Shown here: positions 28,062 to 38,582 of the stretch, piece by piece
Layout: each line of letters starts with the position of its first letter
How positions within the stretch are numbered: the stretch's first letter is position 1
DNA from: Cordylochernes scorpioides
Taxonomy: Eukaryota; Arthropoda; Arachnida; Pseudoscorpiones; Chernetidae
Assembly (NCBI GenBank): GCA_030710605.1
Contig: CP092870.1
Location: 20,002,684 to 20,066,683, forward strand
Direction: 5' to 3'
Length of the DNA: 64,000 nucleotides
Notes under the pieces: generated by a model
What the model was told of the DNA's origin: nothing
What the model saw: the letters and a program-made list of their open reading frames with translations, nothing else
Databases searched by the model: none
Program-made: the position numbers and the translations under genes

Positions 28062-28478
28062 CATCTAAAATATCTTTTTTTTTTTGCTACATGTTTAAAT
28101 TTGCATATACCTATTTTACATATCTCAGATTGTATTTAAAAATCGTTAACCATTTCTTCTAACTTTTGGCGAAATGGTGTTTTAATAATTTATCATTTGA
28201 TATTATTAGGGTTCTTTCCTGGTATTCAAAAAGAAAAAATACGTGTCGATCAGTTATATTTTTCAATTTATCAAACAATTTAGCCGCTTAATACCAGATT
28301 CTGGTAGAGTGCCATCTAGCGACTAAAATTTTAACAAAAACAATTTCAAATTTTTCATTATTTGCCATAAAAAATCCCATTGCATCCTGAACACAATGGT
28401 GTTTACCGCATTGCTCTAGCGCAAATATTCGCGGAGTTATTAATTTTTAAAGTTGTGCGGGACTTTTGGATCACCCTG
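28062..28478. repeat. Right terminal inverted repeat (417 bp)
   Basis: Mirror of 21274-21690 with scattered substitutions and an expanded A/T run near 28075; the outer tip ends GGATCACCCTG before TA. Confidence 0.85.
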
Positions 28479-29469
28479 TATTTTATAAAAAAGTGTGTGA
28501 CAATGTAGCCATATATTTGCCATAAATCACTAAATACCACACCAAACCATGTCCCATTCCTCCCCTGCAAACTACGACTGTAAGGTCTAAAAAGATACTT
28601 CAGTCTTCATATTTCAACAATTCATTGTTACAAAAAAAAAACGAAAAATAAAACGAAATTTGTGTAAGAGAGATAAAAACGCTCAAAATGGGAAGGGGGG
28701 GGGGGGGGGGGGTTAAATGTGGTTTTAAAATGCAATAGGTATATTCTGATTTCCTAGAAGCAGAATTTCAAGTAAGATTAAGTGAAAATACTTTCTAAGT
28801 AAAGTATTTGCCTTGTTGACGTTGAGAACACGGATAGGCATCCATAGTTAATTACTAAGGAAAAATTTCTTAGATAAGTAATTCTTACTATAATTTTTTT
28901 TTTGAAAGTTATCAGTATTATCACATTTCTATATCAAAATGAGAATGAGATCATCGCATCAACAATAAACCTACATTAACAACATATGAAAAAGCATAGC
29001 GAAAAATGTAGAAAATGATTGTATAGAGGTGTGGGGAAATGAGAAAACAAATTGAAGATCTTAAATTAAATTGAGTGTGTGTTAATAAATAATTTATTAG
29101 AGAGCGAAAAATAAAATCTTCCAGGTGAGAAACTTTATAAATATAAAAATACTTACAAACTAAAAATTATAGGCTACCTTTTTGTATTTGGACTTCTAAT
29201 TTCAGTCGCAAGGCATCGTATTATTTTAATAATAGGTATTTGCAATAAATGTACATTATCATTATAAGTATAGGCATTGGTGAAAAAAGTTTAAATAAAT
29301 AAATATTCAGAATATTGAAAATAAATAAATATAAAACAAAATTTAAAAAGAAAATAGAAACAATACAAAGTATTTTTTTCTGAAAGGACATACATGTAAA
29401 AAAGATAAATTAATTTATAAAGTGTCATAAAAATACATTTCTATTTGTATATATTTAACAAAATCAACA
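28479..29469. other. Intergenic stretch with G homopolymer
   Basis: No gene recognised. An 18-base G run lies at 28695-28712. Confidence 0.5.
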
Positions 29470-30440
29470 AGCAATGCAGGGCTACCCAGGGGTTCAAGTT
29501 TACGCGTATGCTATCCAAAGTTCGCACACGTGAAAAAGCTACATAGAGCCATCCACAGGCACACAGGCTCTTGTAAGAGACTAACTCTAGCAAAAGTTTG
29601 GCCTTAAGCCTTATTTATAGTCATAGAAAAAGCCAACCTTAATGAAAACTGACGCCTTTTCAGAATGAAGGGAAGGTTGGTATCTTAAGGAGCCAAAGAT
29701 ATTTTTGGTACCAATACAGTGCGTCAAATTTTGGTCCCTGTCAGTATTTGTGCTTCAAGGAATTGCGAGGGTATGTGCTAGATCACCTAACGTGTGCCAT
29801 TGCATACAACCTGTTTAGTAATCAAATTTCTCAAAAGCATAACAATCGAACCAACCTTAAAGTTCACCCGTTTTTGGAGGTATTCCTGTTTTATTAAGGC
29901 TATTGATAAATTCATCAAGGTAGCTATTTTGATCCATACATTCCCACACATTCCACACTGTCAACACTGAGAAAACACTGATTACTTTTTGGTAAGCAAT
30001 CAATACTTATATCATTAGTCTTTAATAAATCTGTGCTTCTCGAGTTAGAATCACAGAATTACAAATATCCAGCACCACAGGTCACCCGCATTAAAGATAC
30101 AGCTTTCCTAAAGAGAAATGAAGCCCTGTTTGTTTGTAGGTAGATCACCATAACCAACTTTAAGCAACCATTGAGAGAAGCTCTACGTATTAATACCTGC
30201 TCGCATATTCTGAGTAAGGCGCAAGATCACAAGCAAGGGTATGGGCAGCAATAGTCATAGCCTGCTGTTCTAATACAAGTAGCAACAATCTCAGCTCTTG
30301 AAGTTCAAGGTACAACGGCGACCACTTGAAGAAAGTCACCTCAAAGAACAACAAACTTTCCGAGACAAAAGCAAGGTCATAAGGCATAATGTCTCTTAGG
30401 AGGCGATCCACAATTTCAAGCGCTCTGTAGTGGGCCATGG
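29470..30440 (-). pseudogene. Helitron helicase C-terminal remnant
   Basis: PIF1-type helicase domain of a Helitron replication protein, in broken frames on the complement. From 30438: MAHYRALEIVDRLLRDIMPY (Walker B neighbourhood). Around 29800-29870: a LKVG..VMLLRNL-like stretch. Near 29485-29560: LYVAFSRVRTLDSIRVNL, the strongly conserved C-terminal helicase motif. Stops and frameshifts are frequent and no Rep (HUH) domain or N-terminal half is present. Transcribed with the same orientation as the adjacent Gypsy element, but unrelated to it. Confidence 0.75.
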
Positions 30441-30538
30441 GATAATTAAATAATACAAACGCACATGTTTTGAAACAAAGAAATTTAGAAACAAAATATT
30501 CTACGATTGTAAAATTAAATAAATAAATAAATAAATAT

Positions 30539-30776
30539 TGTCGCGAGAAAAAATAATTAACTAGGCCTTCGAATTACTTTAAATATTTATTTAATGAGCT
30601 ATATGATAGATTTTAAAATAAAAGAAGAGTTACTATTTACGTGAGCCAAATCAACCCAGCCGTTAGAGCAAGAAAGCAGAACTCGAGATATTTCCTCCTT
30701 CCACGTGACGCCACTGTTCACCCCGACCGGTCGATCCAGATAAGAGGGAATACCAGGAAACTCTGTCCTCCTGACA
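30539..30776 (-). repeat. 3' LTR of the Gypsy element
   Basis: 238 bp, TG..CA. A purine-rich tract (complement of TCACTCCCTCC, 30777-30787) directly precedes it in element orientation and is the expected plus-strand primer. Confidence 0.95.
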
Positions 30777-30814
30777 TCACTCCCTCCACAAGAGAAACAG
30801 CGTCCCGCTGTTTA

Positions 30815-31180
30815 CTAGTCGGTCACATGACCCTGGGCAATCTGTTCTTGGACTTCAAGGTCGTGGTAGGGCTTCATTCTCACTACATGGACGATATCTT
30901 GGGTCTTTCGTCTTCTCCTAGTATTCGTCACGCCTTCTACTTGATAATTTACACTCGATATTTTTCTGATCACTCGATAGGGTCCGAAATATCTCTTCAA
31001 TAACTTCTCCGATAAGCCAACGGTACGGACTGGGGTGAACACCCACACCAAATCACCTTCCTTGTACGTCACCTCCTGATGCTTCTTGTCGTAGCGTTCT
31101 TTGTCTTTGCTCTGAGCCTGCAGGATGTTAAGACGGGCTAACATTCGTGCGTCCTCAGCGTTGGTCACAAGATGGCCCAC
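30815..31180 (-). CDS. Gypsy integrase C-terminal tail
   Basis: 121-aa frame continuing Pol in another frame: ARLNILQAQSKDKERYDKKH, then KEGDLVWVFTPVR and LLKRYFGPYRVIRKISSVNY, the DNA-binding C-terminus common to Gypsy integrases. Separated from the main Pol frame by a single frameshift near 31180-31200. Confidence 0.85.
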   Translation of the reverse strand: MGHLVTNAEDARMLARLNILQAQSKDKERYDKKHQEVTYKEGDLVWVFTPVRTVGLSEKLLKRYFGPYRVIRKISSVNYQVEGVTNTRRRRKTQDIVHVVRMKPYHDLEVQEQIAQGHVTD

Positions 31181-33252
31181 ATAATCTTCTGCAGTTCCTG
31201 CCGGCTGGTACGGGGCAGTATAGAATCTAGCGGTGTTTCAACTTCTCGGCCGTGGACGAGGAAGAACGGGCTGTATCCTGTTGTCTCTTGTCGAGCGGTA
31301 TTGTAGGCGAAGGTCACATATGGTAGGATGTTGTCCCAATTTTTCTGATCAACGTCAACATACATCGAGATCATGTCAGTCAGGGTCTTGTTGAGTCTTT
31401 CTGTCAAACCATTCGTTTGAGGGTGGTATGCAGTGGTGAATCTGTGAATTGTTCCGTTTAGATTATTTATTTCTCGTATGGTCTGAGACATGAAATTTCT
31501 TCCTCTGTCCGTGATGATTTCCCGAGGAGCGCCGTGCTTGAGTATGACGTCTTCAATAAAGAAGGTTGCTAATTCATTAGCTTCCGCTGTTGCCGCAGCC
31601 TTTGTTATCGCAAATCTGGTGAGATAATCAGTCGCGACTATTATCCATCTATTTCCCGTGTGAGATATGGGAAATCTTCCCAGATAATCAATTCCTATCT
31701 TTTGAAAAGGCGAGGTCGTTGGAGGTATTGGGACTAGTAGTCCAGGAGGTTTCTGAGGCACGCCCTTCCTTCGCTGGCATTCTTTACAATGAGCAATGTA
31801 TTGGGAAACTATCCTATAAAGTCCAGGCCAATAGAATCTCTTTCTAACGCGGTCATAGGTCTTGGCAAATCCCAAATGACCGGCCATTGGAGTGTCGTGG
31901 ACATCTTTAAGAATTTCGTGCCTCATTTGTTTTGGGACTACTAGCAGCCATGGTTTGCCCTCAGGGTCGTAATTTTTCTTATAGAGAACGCCTCCAATCA
32001 TCTGATACCCTTTTAAATTTTCATTTGCAAGTTTTTCACGGATCACAACCAAATGAGGGTCTTTACTTTGTTCTTCTGCAATGTCTTGGATGGAAGTAAT
32101 GTGCCCTTCTATCTCTGCGGTGTCAGCCAAGGGGCTTCTTGACAAACAGTCAGCGTCTTTATGCTTGCGTCCGCTTTTGTAAACGATGTTTATGTCGTAT
32201 TCTTGTAGTTTGAGGGCCCACTGGGCTAAGCGGCCGGATGGATCTTTCAAGCCTACCAGCCAACATAGCGAGTGATGGTCAGTAACCACAGTAAAGGGTC
32301 TGCCATATAGGTATGGGCGGAATTTACTAAGGGCCCAAACAACTGCGAGGCATTCTTTTTCTGTAGTGGAATAATTCTTTTCCGCTTTGGTTAGTGTTCG
32401 TGAGGCATAGGCTATAGGTCTCTCCGCGTCATTCTGGATTTGAACAAGAACTGCCCCTAAACCATAGCCGCTTGCATCAGTATGGACATGAGTTTCCGCA
32501 CCTTCTATGAAATGTCCTAACACAGGCGAAGATCCCAATTCCTGTTTGAGAATCCGGAAAGATTCATCTTGTTCTTCGCCCCAAATGAATTTTTCATCTT
32601 TCTTTAAAAGGTTATTCAAGGGTCGAGACTTGTTAGCATAACTTTTGATGAAGCGTCTATAGTATGAACTTAACCCAAGAAAACTTCTGGTCTCACTGAT
32701 ATTAAGGGGTTTTGGAAAGTGGACAATGGCTTTCACTTTTTCTGGGTCTGGCTGCGTTCCAAATTCATTAACGACGTGCCCGAGGATAGTTATTTGTCTC
32801 GAGGCGAAATGACACTTTTTATAATTCAGGCACAGTCCGGCCTGCTGAATGCATCTCAAAACTTTGTATAAACGTGTTAAATGTTCTTTAAAGGTCGATC
32901 CATAGACTACAATGTCGTCTAAGTAGCATAAACACATGTCCCATTTCAATCCCCGTAGGACGTTGTCTATCATTCGCTCGAAAGTTGCTGGTGCATTGCA
33001 TAGACCAAATGGCATTACATTAAATTCATAAAGCCCATCTGGAGTGATAAATGCCGTTTTCTCCCGGTCCTTATCGTCTACTTCGATTTGCCAGTAACCC
33101 GATCTCATATCCATAGTGGAGAAGTACCTGGATCCAGAGAGGGTGTCCAGCGCGTCATCGATACGAGGGAGAGGGTACACATCTTTCTTTGTAATTTTGT
33201 TTAGACGACGATAGTCGACACAGAATCTCAACGAGCCGTCCTTCTTCCTCAC
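31165..33252 (-). CDS. pol: Gypsy reverse transcriptase - RNase H - integrase
   Basis: 695-aa frame that is really the continuation of Pol: an in-frame TAA at 33253-33255 interrupts the SSPWASPV-I-(stop)-VRKKDGS stretch. RT active site YLDD at residues 110-113; RNase H HTDAS at 257-261; chromosomal-integration zinc finger H452, H459, C489, C492; integrase triad D522, D582 (ITDRGRNF) and E618 (QTNGLTERL) with 35 residues between the last two. The end is shifted at about 31180, leaving the integrase tail in another frame. Catalytic residues are all present. Confidence 0.95.
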   Translation of the reverse strand: MRKKDGSLRFCVDYRRLNKITKKDVYPLPRIDDALDTLSGSRYFSTMDMRSGYWQIEVDDKDREKTAFITPDGLYEFNVMPFGLCNAPATFERMIDNVLRGLKWDMCLCYLDDIVVYGSTFKEHLTRLYKVLRCIQQAGLCLNYKKCHFASRQITILGHVVNEFGTQPDPEKVKAIVHFPKPLNISETRSFLGLSSYYRRFIKSYANKSRPLNNLLKKDEKFIWGEEQDESFRILKQELGSSPVLGHFIEGAETHVHTDASGYGLGAVLVQIQNDAERPIAYASRTLTKAEKNYSTTEKECLAVVWALSKFRPYLYGRPFTVVTDHHSLCWLVGLKDPSGRLAQWALKLQEYDINIVYKSGRKHKDADCLSRSPLADTAEIEGHITSIQDIAEEQSKDPHLVVIREKLANENLKGYQMIGGVLYKKNYDPEGKPWLLVVPKQMRHEILKDVHDTPMAGHLGFAKTYDRVRKRFYWPGLYRIVSQYIAHCKECQRRKGVPQKPPGLLVPIPPTTSPFQKIGIDYLGRFPISHTGNRWIIVATDYLTRFAITKAAATAEANELATFFIEDVILKHGAPREIITDRGRNFMSQTIREINNLNGTIHRFTTAYHPQTNGLTERLNKTLTDMISMYVDVDQKNWDNILPYVTFAYNTARQETTGYSPFFLVHGREVETPLDSILPRTSRQELQKIMWAIL

Positions 33253-33388
33253 TTATATAACGGGAGAGGCCCATGGACTTGATGATGGCCGGATGATTTT
33301 AGTCTCCATCATTTTCTCTACTTCACTCTGAATGACACGTCTTTCGGCGGGAGACACTCTATAAGGACGCTGTCTGACAGGCGGATAA

Positions 33389-34282
33389 TCACTCGTATCG
33401 ATTTTGTTTTATTTCGCCAGAGACAGGGAAGTTCTTTTTCTCAAAGTCGAATATATCAGAAAACTCATTTAGGCACGTGAGTAATCTGTTTTTCTTTGTT
33501 TCCTCCGAATCAGTAGAAATCATTGAAATTAAACATTCTCTCACATCTGGGGAAGTTACTTCGTCTTTTCCAGCTATTTCATAACAAGCGTCAAGATTAG
33601 ATATGCTCCCTACTTCTAGATCTTGCATTGTTCCTATCTTCATGTCCGAAGGTATCACTTGAGACTGGTGAGTACTGTTAGTCACCCACAACACCGCTCT
33701 GCCATGTAAGAACCTAACGAGAGAAGAGGGAATAAAAAGTCCTTTTTCCAACTGCAGGCGTTTGGAACCTGTAACGACTACATCTCTGCTGCCTAATACA
33801 TCCTGGTTGGTGACAACTATCTTGCCAAAAGATTTCGGCGGTATGACACAGTCCATAGCAGCACAAAGTTTCAGGTCTTTCCATTCGTAGGATTTTTCAG
33901 CTTCGCTTAAATACAATTTGTTTTCCCCACAATCTATAATGGCATCTGTGGCTTTGAAGAAATCCCAGCCCAGTATAACATCGTGACTACATTCAGCGGC
34001 TACTACAAAATCAAAAATAATATCGAGTCCTTTGATTTGAACTTCTAAAGAGCACTTACCAAGGGTCACGATAGGCTTCTTGTCCACGGCTCTTAGAAGT
34101 GGTCCATTTTCTTTAAAAACTGGGGCCTTTATAGAACGTCTGAAAGCTTCAGAAATTACTGAGTAATCAGCGCCGGAGTCCACAAGAGCTTGTACATTTC
34201 GTCCTTGTATGTTGACAGATATCCAGTTCCTTTCCATTGTAGCGGCTATAGGGCAGGGAGGATTTTCGTCTGTGGCGGCCAC
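33389..34282 (-). CDS. pol: Gypsy protease and start of Pol
   Basis: 297-aa frame in the -1 frame relative to Gag. Aspartic protease motif ALVDSGADYSVI at residues 32-43 (Asp35), followed by CSHDVILGWDFF, the typical second half of retropepsins. It then runs toward the reverse transcriptase and stops after PVSGEIKQNRYE through a frameshift at about 33390-33405; the next frame continues KIDTSDYPP. Confidence 0.85.
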   Translation of the reverse strand: MAATDENPPCPIAATMERNWISVNIQGRNVQALVDSGADYSVISEAFRRSIKAPVFKENGPLLRAVDKKPIVTLGKCSLEVQIKGLDIIFDFVVAAECSHDVILGWDFFKATDAIIDCGENKLYLSEAEKSYEWKDLKLCAAMDCVIPPKSFGKIVVTNQDVLGSRDVVVTGSKRLQLEKGLFIPSSLVRFLHGRAVLWVTNSTHQSQVIPSDMKIGTMQDLEVGSISNLDACYEIAGKDEVTSPDVRECLISMISTDSEETKKNRLLTCLNEFSDIFDFEKKNFPVSGEIKQNRYE

Positions 34283-34431
34283 ACCTCCAGAGGGCGCGCC
34301 ATCCAGTTTTTCTCACTGCGGCGACTGGGTGAGCGGCTGGGACGGCGAGCAGGGGATTGTGAGGTTCTTCTGGGAGCTTGGAATCTTCCGCGGGGGGGGG
34401 GGGGGGGGGGGGGGGGGATGGCGACGGGTTT

Positions 34432-35580
34432 CTAAATCTTCCTTGGGATAGTTCGCTTCCTGATTCGCCCATGGTGTAATTTTCCGTTCTTGGTCTTCCG
34501 AAATCGACTGTGTTCTCTTCCAAGTCTGGCATCCGCAAAAGCTTGGCGTCTGTCTCTGCAATAACGTGCAACGTGGCCAGGGCGCCCACAGTGGAAGCAG
34601 ATCGGTCTGTCATCTTCAGTACGCCACTGAGTCCTTTGATTATTTGGTGGTCCTTCGGTTCTTCGTCGGTAAACTTGATCGTTCTGGGGGAGGTATTGTC
34701 GCCGAGGTCGGAAGCTCTCGGGCTGACGAGGGGCAGAGATAGGAGCCAATGTTTGCTGGATTTCACTACGGATGACATCCCGTAGGTCGGGAGGTGGAGT
34801 GTCGATATCCTGGGCGGCAAATGTAGAAGGAGGAGCCATAAACTTCTGAACCTCCTCTCTTACTATTCTTCTAATCAGGGCTTCTAGGTTCTCAGGTTCA
34901 GCGGTCGAGATGGTGGTCACATTGGGCAGTCGGCTGAACCTGGGCGGTGCAACACGCATCCTCTTGAATGCCTCGAATCGGCGGCAGAACGCAACAAATT
35001 GGTCCACCGTGCCGATGTCCTTTCCAATAAGTGCCTGATACACTTCCTCCGCTACGCCTTTAATCAGGTGGCTCACCTTTTCTCCTTCCGACATTCTGGG
35101 GTTGCTTTGTTTACAAAGAAGGAGGACTTCTTGTATGTAGCTCTCGACGTTTTCCCCACTCGTCTGCGCTCTAGTTCGAAGAATGTTCTCGGCTTTTCTA
35201 GCCGTGTCTTCCTTGTTCCCAAATATTTCACAAAACTTTATCTTAAATTCCTCCCACGAATTCAAGATTTCCTCGAAGTTTACGAACCAGCACTTCGCTG
35301 TGCCAGTGAGGTAGAAGATGACGTTGGCCAGACACATGGAGTCATCCCACTTGTTGTAACGTGCCACACGCTGGAAGTCGCTCAGCCAACGCTGCGAATC
35401 TTCCCCACGTTCTCCCGAGAAGACAGTAGGGTCTCTCCACCGATGGCAGAATGGTCGGTTTTCTTCTCTCTCCATTTTCTTCCGAGCAGGAAAAGCACGC
35501 ACTGTAGATAGCTCTGGTTGCAATCCTTGAAGGCGACGACTTCGTCTGGTGACTGTCTCGTTACCCGGCGTCTCCACCAC
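34432..35580 (-). CDS. gag: Gypsy Gag (capsid and nucleocapsid)
   Basis: 382-aa open frame beginning at a GTG in the primer-binding region; no ATG is near the 5' end, so the true start is unclear. A retrotransposon capsid domain covers about residues 50-200 (LTGTAKCWFVNFEEILNSWE). A CCHC zinc knuckle CFHCGRPGHVARYC lies at about 328-341, for packaging element RNA. The frame ends shortly after the knuckle, before a 26-base G run (34392-34417) on the plus strand, which encodes proline in two frames and probably caused or hides a frame change into protease. Confidence 0.85.
   Translation of the reverse strand: MVETPGNETVTRRSRRLQGLQPELSTVRAFPARKKMEREENRPFCHRWRDPTVFSGERGEDSQRWLSDFQRVARYNKWDDSMCLANVIFYLTGTAKCWFVNFEEILNSWEEFKIKFCEIFGNKEDTARKAENILRTRAQTSGENVESYIQEVLLLCKQSNPRMSEGEKVSHLIKGVAEEVYQALIGKDIGTVDQFVAFCRRFEAFKRMRVAPPRFSRLPNVTTISTAEPENLEALIRRIVREEVQKFMAPPSTFAAQDIDTPPPDLRDVIRSEIQQTLAPISAPRQPESFRPRRQYLPQNDQVYRRRTEGPPNNQRTQWRTEDDRPICFHCGRPGHVARYCRDRRQAFADARLGREHSRFRKTKNGKLHHGRIRKRTIPRKI
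35558..35579 (-). promoter_or_regulatory. Primer-binding site of the Gypsy element
   Basis: Four bases after the 5' LTR the complement reads TGGTGGAGACGCCGGGTA, starting with TGG. It resembles the complement of a tRNA-Ala 3' end (CCGGC-TCTCC-ACCA) with one mismatch in the part I can compare. The tRNA assignment is from memory of tRNA ends and is tentative. Confidence 0.55.
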
Positions 35581-35583
35581 AAT

Positions 35584-35821
35584 TGTCGCGAGGAAAAATA
35601 ATTAACTAGGCCTTCGAATTACTTTAAATATTTATTTAATGAGCTATATGATAGATTTTAAAATAAAAGAAGAGTTACTATTTACGTGAGCCAAATCAAC
35701 CCAGCCGTTAGAGCAAGAAAGCAGAACTCGAGATATTTCCTCCTTCCACGTGACGCCACTGTTTACCCCGACCGGTCGGTCCAGATAAGAGGGAATACCA
35801 GGAAACTCTGTCCTCCTGACA
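35584..35821 (-). repeat. 5' LTR of the Gypsy element
   Basis: 238 bp. Compared with 30539-30776 it differs only near positions 10, 178 and 193 of the plus-strand repeat. Confidence 0.95.
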
Positions 35822-35825
35822 ATAT

Positions 35826-36915
35826 AGCTAATAGTATAGGAAGAATAGGAATAGGTGTGCCACAACTTGAAACTATGCTAATGTGTTATCTATATGGCTT
35901 ATTGTTAGAATTTATTTTTTATATGTCATATTGCTGAAAATGATCCTGTCGACTTAAAAGGGTCTACTGTTGTAATCCCGAGTAAACCGACGTGTGAATA
36001 AACTGGCAGTTGAGTCGCGAGGCAAGTGTTTTTCTTCCAACAGGTGGACAACAAGAAGCAGAGGCAGCGCTAGATGTTAGCACCGAACAGGTCGGAGACA
36101 GCCAACGGGACAGAGGTGGAGGCCATGACACAAACCTGGATGCCCAACACCGAGACATGGAGAGAGAGCCAGAAGCGGCCTGCGTAGATGGCCACACTGT
36201 AGCACTCACTGAGCTAAAACTGTTCTGTTTACACCGAGGCTCGGTCGTCTATAAAAACCCCCGGAAGGAGGCTTTTCAGGGGGGTGTCATGTCCTTTGGC
36301 TTTGCCAACTGAGCTGTCCCCAAACGCTCTTTTGCTGTTTTTATTTTGACGTCATGATTTTGAGTTTGGATACAAATAAGGATGATAGAGGTTATATTAA
36401 TAAAGATATAGCATACCTTACAAAATATGGGGGTGGTGACAAATAGGAAGTGTGTACATTTTAATAGGAGGGTATGATCTTAAACTATTGACTCTGACTT
36501 AACTAACTAGAAGATATGTGAAATATACTAACAATGTTATTATATCACAATTTAAAATACACCACATATATATGTATAATTTATAAAGGACAAAAAAGAA
36601 CCAATGGGAATATCATATGATTAAAAGTAGAATTAAAATATTTTATACTTGAATCCACCAATAGTTTTTATATGAGATTGCACAAGATTTGGAAAATTCC
36701 TTTAGGGATTTCATGTTCAAATTGCTATGATAGACACGGTGCTTTCAAAGAAACCTTAAACCTATTTGATGTCTCGTTGAGGTTGTCTTTTGATGAACTC
36801 GACGCGAGTAAATCTCGGGGATTTCCGGATCATTCGATTTATAAACATAATAAAAGTAAAACATATTATATAAATTTTTGAAAGGTATCTTATATTACGA
36901 ATTATTTTTATCTAA
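35826..36915. other. Unassigned stretch with a GC-rich block
   Basis: 35985-36310 is markedly GC-richer than its surroundings and holds open frames on both strands (36010-36312 plus, 35964-36209 minus) with no motif I recognise. It could be an LTR or transposon fragment. The rest is AT-rich. Confidence 0.4.
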
Positions 36916-37264
36916 TCTATATATATAAAATTGAATGTCTGTCTGTTTGTTTGTTTGTTTGTACTCTATAGATTCAAAAACCATACATCCAATCGCCGTG
37001 AAATTTTGGGATATTATTAGGTATATCACCGGGAAGGTTTTTGAAAAATGATTTCATGAATATCTTGAATATCCTTAGAGTTACTTGCAGATTTGTACAT
37101 TTAACTCGCAAGCAGCGCCCCCATTGTGACGATGATAACAAGTTTTCTTATCACTAAGTTTGTTATCTTAAACATTATTTATCCAAAGTAAGATTATCTC
37201 AGGATGACACGGCAATGTGACACGGGAAAAAATGTTCACTAGATAAAACTATGATTTTCTATAT

Positions 37265-38337
37265 GATATAAAAAGCCAACAATGAAGAGTGAATGTAATA
37301 TAAAAAGCCAACAATGAAGAATGAATGTAAGATAAAAAGCCAACAATGAAGAATGAATGTAAGATAAAAAGCCAACAATGAAGAGTGAATGTAATATAAA
37401 AAGCCAACAATGAAGAATGAATGTAAGATAAAAAGCCAACAATGAAGAGTGAATGTAAGATAAAAAGCCAACAATGAAGAATGAATGTAAGATAAAAAGC
37501 CAACAAAGAAGAGTAAATATAATATAAAAAGCCAACAATGAAGAGTGAATGTAAGATAAAAAGCCAACAATGAAGAGTAAATGTAAGATAAAAAGCCAAC
37601 AATGAAGAGTAAATGTAATATAAAAAGCCAACAATGAAGAATGAATGTAAGATAAAAAGCCAACAATGAAGAGTAAATATAATATAAAAAGCCAACAATG
37701 AAGAGTGAATGTAAGATAAAAAGCCAACAATGAAGAGTAAATGTAATATAAAAAGCCAACAATGAAGAATGAATGTAAGATAAAAAGCCAACAATGAAGA
37801 GTGAATGTAATATAAAAAGCCAACAATGAAGAATGAATGTAAGATAAAAAGCCAACAATGAAGAGTAAATATAATATAAAAAGCCAACAATGAAGAGTGA
37901 ATGTAAGATAAAAAGCCAACAATGAAGAGTAAATGTAATATAAAAAGCCAACAGAGTGAATGTAAGATAAAAAGCCAACAATGAAGAGTGAATGTAAGAT
38001 AAAAAGCCAACAATGAAGAGTAAATGTAATATAAAAAGCCAACAATGAAGAATGAATGTAAGATAAAAAGCCAACAATGAAGAGTGAATGTAATATAAAA
38101 AGCCAACAATGAAGAATGAATGTAAGATAAAAAGCCAACAATGAAGAGTAAATATAATATAAAAAGCCAACAATGAAGAGTGAATGTAAGATAAAAAGCC
38201 AACAATGAAGAGTAAATGTAATATAAAAAGCCAACAGAGTGAATGTAAGATAAAAAGCCAACAATGAAGAGTGAATGTAATATAAAAAGCCAACAATGAA
38301 GAATGAATGTAAGTTAAAAAGCCAACAATGAAGAGTA
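37265..38337 (+). repeat. 32-bp minisatellite, about 34 copies
   Basis: The core AAAAAGCCAACAATGAAGA recurs every 32 bp from 37274 to 38320, with two 27-bp variants lacking five bases (37946 and 38229), spaced 283 bp apart, showing a higher-order duplication of nine units. Variants (GAGTGAATGTAAG, GAATGAATGTAAG, GTAAATATAAT) are interspersed. The complement is free of stops in all three frames for about 1 kb, which is a by-product of the unit and not evidence of a gene. Confidence 0.95.
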
Positions 38338-38582
38338 AATCTCTATATATATATATATAAAAGTCAATTTCTGTCTGTCTGTCTGTTTCGCGATAAACTC
38401 AAAAACTACTGAACCAATTGGTACCATATTTTGCATGTCGCTTTTTATAAACCTGAGGAAAATTTTCGGCTGCATTTTGATTAGTATTTTTGGCTATTTC
38501 TTTTTTTTTTTCATTTGAAGAACTTTTTTTACGCGGACTAATCCGGAATGGAATGAATACCTAAATATGGCCATTTTTTTAA

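Larger units (their letters stand above)
21274..28478 (-). mobile_element. DNA transposon with 417-bp terminal inverted repeats, interrupted by a LINE
   Basis: Left repeat 21274-21690 and right repeat 28062-28478 are reverse complements with some divergence, starting CAGGGTGATCCAAAAGTCCC, flanked by TA at 21272-21273 and 28479-28480. Minus the LINE and its duplicated target, the element is about 3.1 kb. It encodes a Tc1/mariner-like transposase with DUF4817-type N-terminus on the minus strand. The 21691-22727 part has no recognisable gene apart from a short G run near 22439. Confidence 0.85.
30539..35821 (-). mobile_element. Ty3/Gypsy LTR retrotransposon, full length, recent but broken
   Basis: 5283 bp, LTRs 30539-30776 and 35584-35821 (TG..CA), flanked by a 4-bp duplication ATAT (30535-30538 and 35822-35825). 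Gag, protease, reverse transcriptase, RNase H and integrase follow in Gypsy order on the complement. No envelope frame. The LTRs differ at 3 of 238 positions, so insertion is young, yet the coding region has one in-frame stop and at least two frameshifts. Confidence 0.95.

Noticed and set aside
30641..31003. 120-aa plus-strand frame, repeated at 35686-35937
   Set aside because: The shared start MSQINPAVRARKQNSR is just LTR sequence read on the wrong strand.
34190..35511. Plus-strand frames over the Gypsy gag, including a poly-Gly frame
   Set aside because: Antisense of gag; the glycine run is the 26-base G homopolymer.
37239..38296. Three long hydrophobic minus-strand frames (318-345 aa)
   Set aside because: They are the same 32-bp minisatellite read in all three frames; repeat artefact, not a membrane protein.
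37265..38337. CRISPR-like regular repeats
   Set aside because: No spacers: units are head-to-tail tandem repeats in animal DNA.
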